Of a stretch of 64,000 bases of DNA, positions 60,300 to 64,000 are shown in pieces. Numbering within the stretch: position 1 is the first letter of the stretch; every line of letters starts with the position of its first letter. The stretch comes from Pseudomonas sp. LS-2 (GTDB taxonomy: Bacteria; Pseudomonadota; Gammaproteobacteria; Pseudomonadales; Pseudomonadaceae): the NCBI RefSeq assembly GCF_003605735.1, contig NZ_QXTJ01000045.1, positions 88,223-152,222 on the forward strand. Direction: 5' to 3'. The position numbers and the translations under genes were made by a program. The notes beneath the pieces were generated by a model. The model ran no database searches. It was not told where the DNA came from and worked only from the letters and a program-made list of their open reading frames with translations.

Positions 60300-63200
60300 A
60301 TGGCATTCACCGACCCGTTCATCCGTCGTCCCGTGCTCGCCAGCGTGATCAGCCTGCTGATCGTGCTGCTGGGTTTCCAGGCGTTTAGCAAGCTGACCAT
60401 CCGCCAGTACCCGCAGATGGAAAACGCCCTGATCACTGTGACCACCGCTTACCCCGGTGCCAACGCCGAGACCATTCAGGGCTACATCACCCAGCCGTTG
60501 CAGCAAAGTCTGGCCAGCGCCGAAGGCATCGACTACATGACCTCGGTCAGTCGCCAGAATTTCTCGGTGATCTCGATCTATGCGCGCATCGGCGCCAACA
60601 CCGACCGGCTGTACACCGAACTGCTGGCCAAGGCCAACGAGGTCAAGAACAAGTTGCCGCAAGACGCCGAGGACCCGGTGCTGAGCAAGGAAGCCGCCGA
60701 TGCCTCCGCGCTCATGTACATCAGTTTCTACAGCTCGGAGCTGAACAACCCGCAGATCACCGATTACCTGTCACGGGTTATCCAGCCCAAGCTGGCGACC
60801 CTGCCCGGCATGGCCGAGGCCGAGATCCTCGGCAATCAGGTATTCGCCATGCGGTTATGGCTGGACCCGGTGAAACTCGCAGGCTTCGGTCTGACGGCCA
60901 CCGATGTGACTGACGCCGTGCGCAAGTACAACTTCCTCTCCGCCGCCGGTGAAGTGAAAGGCGAATACGTGGTCACCAGCGTCAACGCTACCACCGACCT
61001 GAAATCTGCCGAGACTTTCGCCGCCATCCCGCTGAAAACCGTCGGCGACAGTCGCGTACTGCTCGGCGATGTGGCGCGGGTGGAAATGGGCGCCGAGAAC
61101 TACGACACCGTCAGCTCGTTCGACGGCACGCCGTCGGTCTACATCGGCATCAAGGGCACGCCCAGTTCCAACCCGCTGGACGTGATCAAGGAAGTGCGAC
61201 GGATCATGCCGGAGCTGGAAAGCCAGCTGCCGCCGAGCCTGAAGGTGTCCATCGCTTACGACGCCACGCTGTTCATCCAGGCGTCTATTCACGAGGTGGT
61301 GAAAACCCTGATCGAGGCGGTGCTGATCGTCATCGTCGTGGTGTTCCTGTTCCTCGGCGCATTGCGCTCGGTGGTGATTCCGGTGATCACCATCCCGCTG
61401 TCGATGATCGGCGTGCTGTTTTTCATGCAAATGATGGGGTACTCGATCAACCTGCTGACGCTACTGGCCATGGTGTTGGCGATCGGTCTGGTGGTGGATG
61501 ACGCCATCGTCGTGGTAGAGAACATCCATCGCCACATCGAGGAGGGCAAGACGCCCTTCGATGCCGCGCTCGAAGGCGCCCGGGAAATCGCCATGCCGGT
61601 GGTCTCCATGACCGTCACCCTGGCGGCCGTGTACGCACCCATCGGTTTCCTCGAGGGGCTCACCGGCGCGCTGTTCAAGGAATTTGCCCTGACGCTGGCC
61701 GGTGCCGTGGTGATCTCCGGCATCATTGCCCTGACCCTGTCGCCCATGATGTGTGCGCTGCTCTTACGTCACGACGCGAACCCCAGCGGGTTGGCGCACA
61801 AGCTGGATCAGATCTTCGAAGGCCTGAAAGTGCGTTACCAGCGAATCCTGCACGGCACGCTGAATACCCGGCCGGTGGTGATCGTTTTCGCGGTGCTGGT
61901 GTTGTGCCTGATTCCGGTGTTCCTCAAGTTCAGCCAGTCACAACTGGCGCCGGACGAGGATCAGGGCATCATCTTCATGATGGCGACCTCGCCGCAGCCG
62001 ACCAACCTCGACTACATGAACACGTACACCGACCAGTTCATCGATATCTTCAAGGCATTCCCGGAGTACTACTCCTCGTTCCAGATCAACGGGTTCAATG
62101 GGGTGCAGACCGGCGTCGGCGGTTTCCTGCTCAAGCCTTGGGATGAACGCAGCCGCACGCAGATGCAGCTACTCCCGGAGGTCCAGGCCAAGCTCGAGCA
62201 GATCACCGGCCTGCAGATTTTCGGCTTCAACCTGCCGTCGCTACCGGGCACCGGTGAAGGGCTCCCCTTTCAGTTCGTGATCAACACGCCGAACGATTAC
62301 CCGGCGCTGCTGGAAGTGGTGGACCGGATCAAGAAGCGGGCGACCGAGTCCGGCAAGTTCGCCTTCCTCGATGTCGATCTGGCGTTCGACAAACCGGAGG
62401 TCGTGGTCGACATCGACCGCGCCAAGGCGGCGCAGATGGGCGTGTCGATGCAGGATCTGGGCGGCAGTCTGGCGACCCTGCTCGGTGAGGCCGAGATCAA
62501 CCGCTTCACCATCGACGGACGAAGCTACAAGGTCATCGCGCAGGTAGAGCGCGCCTACCGTGACAATCCGCAATGGCTGACCAACTACTACGTGAAAAAC
62601 GCCGAGGGCACGATGTTGCCGCTGTCGACGCTGGTCAAGGTCAGTGATCGCGCAAGGCCGCGTCAGCTCAATCAGTTCCAGCAGCTCAACGCCGCGATCA
62701 TCTCGGGCTTTCCGCTTGTGAGCATGGGGGAAGCCATCGAGACGGTTCGCCAGATTGCCAGCGAAGAAGCGCCGGCAGGATTCGCCTATGACTACGCGGG
62801 AGCATCGCGTCAGTACGTGCAGGAAGGCAATGCACTGTGGGTCACCTTCGGCCTGGCGCTGGCGATCATCTTTCTGGTGCTGGCAGCACAGTTCGAAAGC
62901 TTCCGCGATCCGCTGGTGATTCTGGTGACGGTGCCGCTGTCGATCTGCGGCGCGCTGATTCCGCTGTTTCTCGGTGTCTCGACGCTCAACATCTATACCC
63001 AGGTGGGACTGGTGACACTGATTGGCCTGATCAGCAAACACGGGATTCTCGTCGTCGAATTCGCCAACCAGTTGCGCCGAGACAAGGGCCTCAGTGTTCG
63101 GGAAGCCGTTGAAGAAGCCGCGGCCATTCGCCTGCGACCGGTGCTGATGACCACCGCCGCGATGGTGTTCGGCATGGTGCCGCTGATTCTGGCGACAGGC

Positions 63201-63338
63201 GCAGGCGCCGTCAGCCGTTTCGACATTGGTCTGGTGATTGCGACGGGCATGTCGGTGGGGACGCTGTTCACATTATTTGTACTGCCTTGTGTTTATACCT
63301 TGTTGGCTGCGAAGGATGATCCGAGATCGCTGCATTAA
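60300..63338 (+). CDS. mexW: RND efflux inner-membrane transporter (MexW-like)
   Basis: A complete 1012-residue HAE1/HME-superfamily pump with twelve helices and two large periplasmic loops. The proton-relay pair is in IGLVVDDAIVVVENIHRH, and the second half has VTLIGLISKHGILVVEFANQL. It is 14 bases after the adaptor gene. No outer-membrane channel gene follows; MexVW is known to use OprM, which in this window is encoded at 2.6-4.1 kb. Substrate range cannot be read. Confidence 0.9.
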   Translation: MAFTDPFIRRPVLASVISLLIVLLGFQAFSKLTIRQYPQMENALITVTTAYPGANAETIQGYITQPLQQSLASAEGIDYMTSVSRQNFSVISIYARIGANTDRLYTELLAKANEVKNKLPQDAEDPVLSKEAADASALMYISFYSSELNNPQITDYLSRVIQPKLATLPGMAEAEILGNQVFAMRLWLDPVKLAGFGLTATDVTDAVRKYNFLSAAGEVKGEYVVTSVNATTDLKSAETFAAIPLKTVGDSRVLLGDVARVEMGAENYDTVSSFDGTPSVYIGIKGTPSSNPLDVIKEVRRIMPELESQLPPSLKVSIAYDATLFIQASIHEVVKTLIEAVLIVIVVVFLFLGALRSVVIPVITIPLSMIGVLFFMQMMGYSINLLTLLAMVLAIGLVVDDAIVVVENIHRHIEEGKTPFDAALEGAREIAMPVVSMTVTLAAVYAPIGFLEGLTGALFKEFALTLAGAVVISGIIALTLSPMMCALLLRHDANPSGLAHKLDQIFEGLKVRYQRILHGTLNTRPVVIVFAVLVLCLIPVFLKFSQSQLAPDEDQGIIFMMATSPQPTNLDYMNTYTDQFIDIFKAFPEYYSSFQINGFNGVQTGVGGFLLKPWDERSRTQMQLLPEVQAKLEQITGLQIFGFNLPSLPGTGEGLPFQFVINTPNDYPALLEVVDRIKKRATESGKFAFLDVDLAFDKPEVVVDIDRAKAAQMGVSMQDLGGSLATLLGEAEINRFTIDGRSYKVIAQVERAYRDNPQWLTNYYVKNAEGTMLPLSTLVKVSDRARPRQLNQFQQLNAAIISGFPLVSMGEAIETVRQIASEEAPAGFAYDYAGASRQYVQEGNALWVTFGLALAIIFLVLAAQFESFRDPLVILVTVPLSICGALIPLFLGVSTLNIYTQVGLVTLIGLISKHGILVVEFANQLRRDKGLSVREAVEEAAAIRLRPVLMTTAAMVFGMVPLILATGAGAVSRFDIGLVIATGMSVGTLFTLFVLPCVYTLLAAKDDPRSLH

Positions 63339-63352
63339 CAGCCGCACAAAAA

Positions 63353-63375
63353 AAGCCCCGATAAACGGGGCTTTC
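63353..63375 (+). terminator. mexW terminator, probably bidirectional
   Basis: Stem AAAGCCCCG/CGGGGCTTT with a 5-base loop, an A-run on the left and T-rich right arm, between convergent mexW and the small secreted-protein gene. Confidence 0.85.
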
Positions 63376-63390
63376 ATTCAGGTGGTTGCA

Positions 63391-63618
63391 TCAATGTTGT
63401 GGCCCCGATCCCTGGGCCAGCCCGAACATCAATAACAGCAGATCATGATCCGGGCGCACAGCCGACTCTGCCTTGGCGACCCGCGGCAGGGGGCACTGCC
63501 CCTCGCCGTGTACTGCGCTCAGAATCTGTGGCCTGGGTTGTTCCCAGGCTGCCATGGCAAGGGAGGCGACTCCCAACGCCCCGACAACGAAAAAACCTCG
63601 CGCCAGTTCTAACTTCAT
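63391..63618 (-). CDS. Small secreted protein (75 aa), unknown function
   Basis: An N-terminal signal peptide (FFVVGALGVASLAMAAWEQP, likely cleavage after AMA) is followed by a mature part of about 50 residues with a single cysteine in GQCPLPR and a Leu-rich DHDLLLLMFGLAQG. Its ATG overlaps the stop of the upstream kinase-family gene (ATGA), suggesting coupled translation. No family recognised. Confidence 0.65.
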   Translation of the reverse strand: MKLELARGFFVVGALGVASLAMAAWEQPRPQILSAVHGEGQCPLPRVAKAESAVRPDHDLLLLMFGLAQGSGPQH

Positions 63619-64000
63619 CGATCTAAACCTTTGATAGGGCTGCCAAACGCCGTCTCGTAAAAGTAGACGAGCTTCTTCCAGTCCGTGGGTTGAAACGACG
63701 AATGGCGACGCAGTTGTTTCATGTCATGCTGAGCAGCGCCATACGCGGTCAGGCGCTGGCGGCATTTTTCCAGATCGATCAGGGCGACTTCAGGTTTGGC
63801 ATTGGCGCCCTCGCCCGTTACGCGAACAAAAACATGCTTGATATAGATGCAGCTGTGCTGCCAGCGACCCTTGTGCATACGCGCCAGGTTCTCGGCCAGT
63901 TCCTTGAGCATCTGCTCGTAAACGGCCTCGCCATGCTGCTCACGACCACCGGCCTTGAGCCAGTTTTCGAACTCGTCATAGCCATCCAGAGAAGCGGTCA
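63615..64000 (-). CDS. inaA: InaA/Kdo-kinase-like (WaaP-family) protein, 5' end outside window
   Basis: The frame is open to the right edge, so this is the C-terminal 128 or so residues of a protein kinase-fold sugar kinase. Visible parts are MHKGRWQHSCIYIKHVFV, where the catalytic Asp/His region lies in the family, and VALIDLEKCRQRLT, the DFG-like metal site. These match the lipopolysaccharide-kinase (InaA) group. The name is tentative since the ATP-binding part is not in the window. Confidence 0.72.
   Translation of the reverse strand, partial: TASLDGYDEFENWLKAGGREQHGEAVYEQMLKELAENLARMHKGRWQHSCIYIKHVFVRVTGEGANAKPEVALIDLEKCRQRLTAYGAAQHDMKQLRRHSSFQPTDWKKLVYFYETAFGSPIKGLDR

Noticed and set aside
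1..64000. tRNA, rRNA, insertion sequence or prophage
   Set aside because: No transposase, integrase or phage structural gene and no tRNA-like or rRNA sequence was recognised anywhere in the window.

Overview
This window is a chromosomal segment of a gamma-proteobacterium, almost certainly a Pseudomonas and probably from the P. syringae group. The reasons are an MvaT-type H-NS protein, a MexAB-OprM-type pump, class I fumarase next to a SadC-like cyclase, sodB next to bifA, and REP elements with the GTAGCAGTCCGGCTTGCCGG core that I associate with P. syringae-type genomes. From memory (not checked by search), most of 13-63 kb follows the gene order of the P. aeruginosa PA4311-PA4376 region, so departures from that order stand out.

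Layout. 1-4.1 kb: end of an RND multidrug pump operon (mexB 3' part, oprM). 4.2-8.9 kb: a reduced beta-ketoadipate (pca) cluster on the minus strand (pcaD, pcaT, pcaF, pcaR). pcaI and pcaJ survive only as a short scar, and pcaB and pcaC are absent. 9-9.7 kb: gene-poor, with a probable short terminated transcript. 9.7-16.5 kb: a small conserved protein, phosphate transporter pit, a HerA-like ATPase, and a three-gene glycosyltransferase/deacetylase/flippase operon. 16.6-19.7 kb: purU, mvaT, sbcB. 19.9-26.8 kb: a tightly overlapped six-gene envelope operon (RDD, SpoIIM-like, DUF4129, DUF4350, MoxR ATPase, DUF58). 26.8-29.5 kb: PilZ protein, small lipoprotein, pyruvate kinase.

29.7-31.6 kb: an accessory type VI secretion cassette (orphan hcp, a probable glycine-zipper pore-forming effector, a membrane immunity protein) inserted in otherwise conserved surroundings. 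31.8-40.3 kb: ferredoxin reductase and sadC, fumA, RHH regulator, DJ-1/PfpI protein, phospholipase D/cardiolipin synthase, YceI, serine hydrolase. 40.7-45.6 kb: ornithine-lipid genes olsBA, acpH, an ArsR-MFS pair with repeated operators, xenB. 45.6-46.1 kb: a repeat-rich gap (REP half, two abutting hexamer arrays, a dispersed repeat). 46.1-52.8 kb: coiled-coil membrane protein, NAD-dependent epimerase, argP/argO, sodB, bifA. 53.0-63.3 kb: a Fur-box-preceded iron locus (two imelysin lipoproteins, a di-heme DUF1111 protein, DUF1513), interrupted by an AP2-domain gene, followed by a MexVW-like RND pump. 63.4-64 kb: a small secreted protein and the 3' part of an InaA/Kdo-kinase-family gene.

Working together: the window holds a c-di-GMP synthase (sadC), a phosphodiesterase (bifA) and a PilZ receptor. 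It also holds iron and oxidative-stress genes (fumA [4Fe-4S], FeSOD, imelysin locus) and several envelope-lipid functions (olsBA, the glycosyltransferase operon, the PLD protein). No tRNA, rRNA, CRISPR array, insertion sequence or prophage was recognised. All functional calls rest on motif recognition and recalled gene order; no database search was run.
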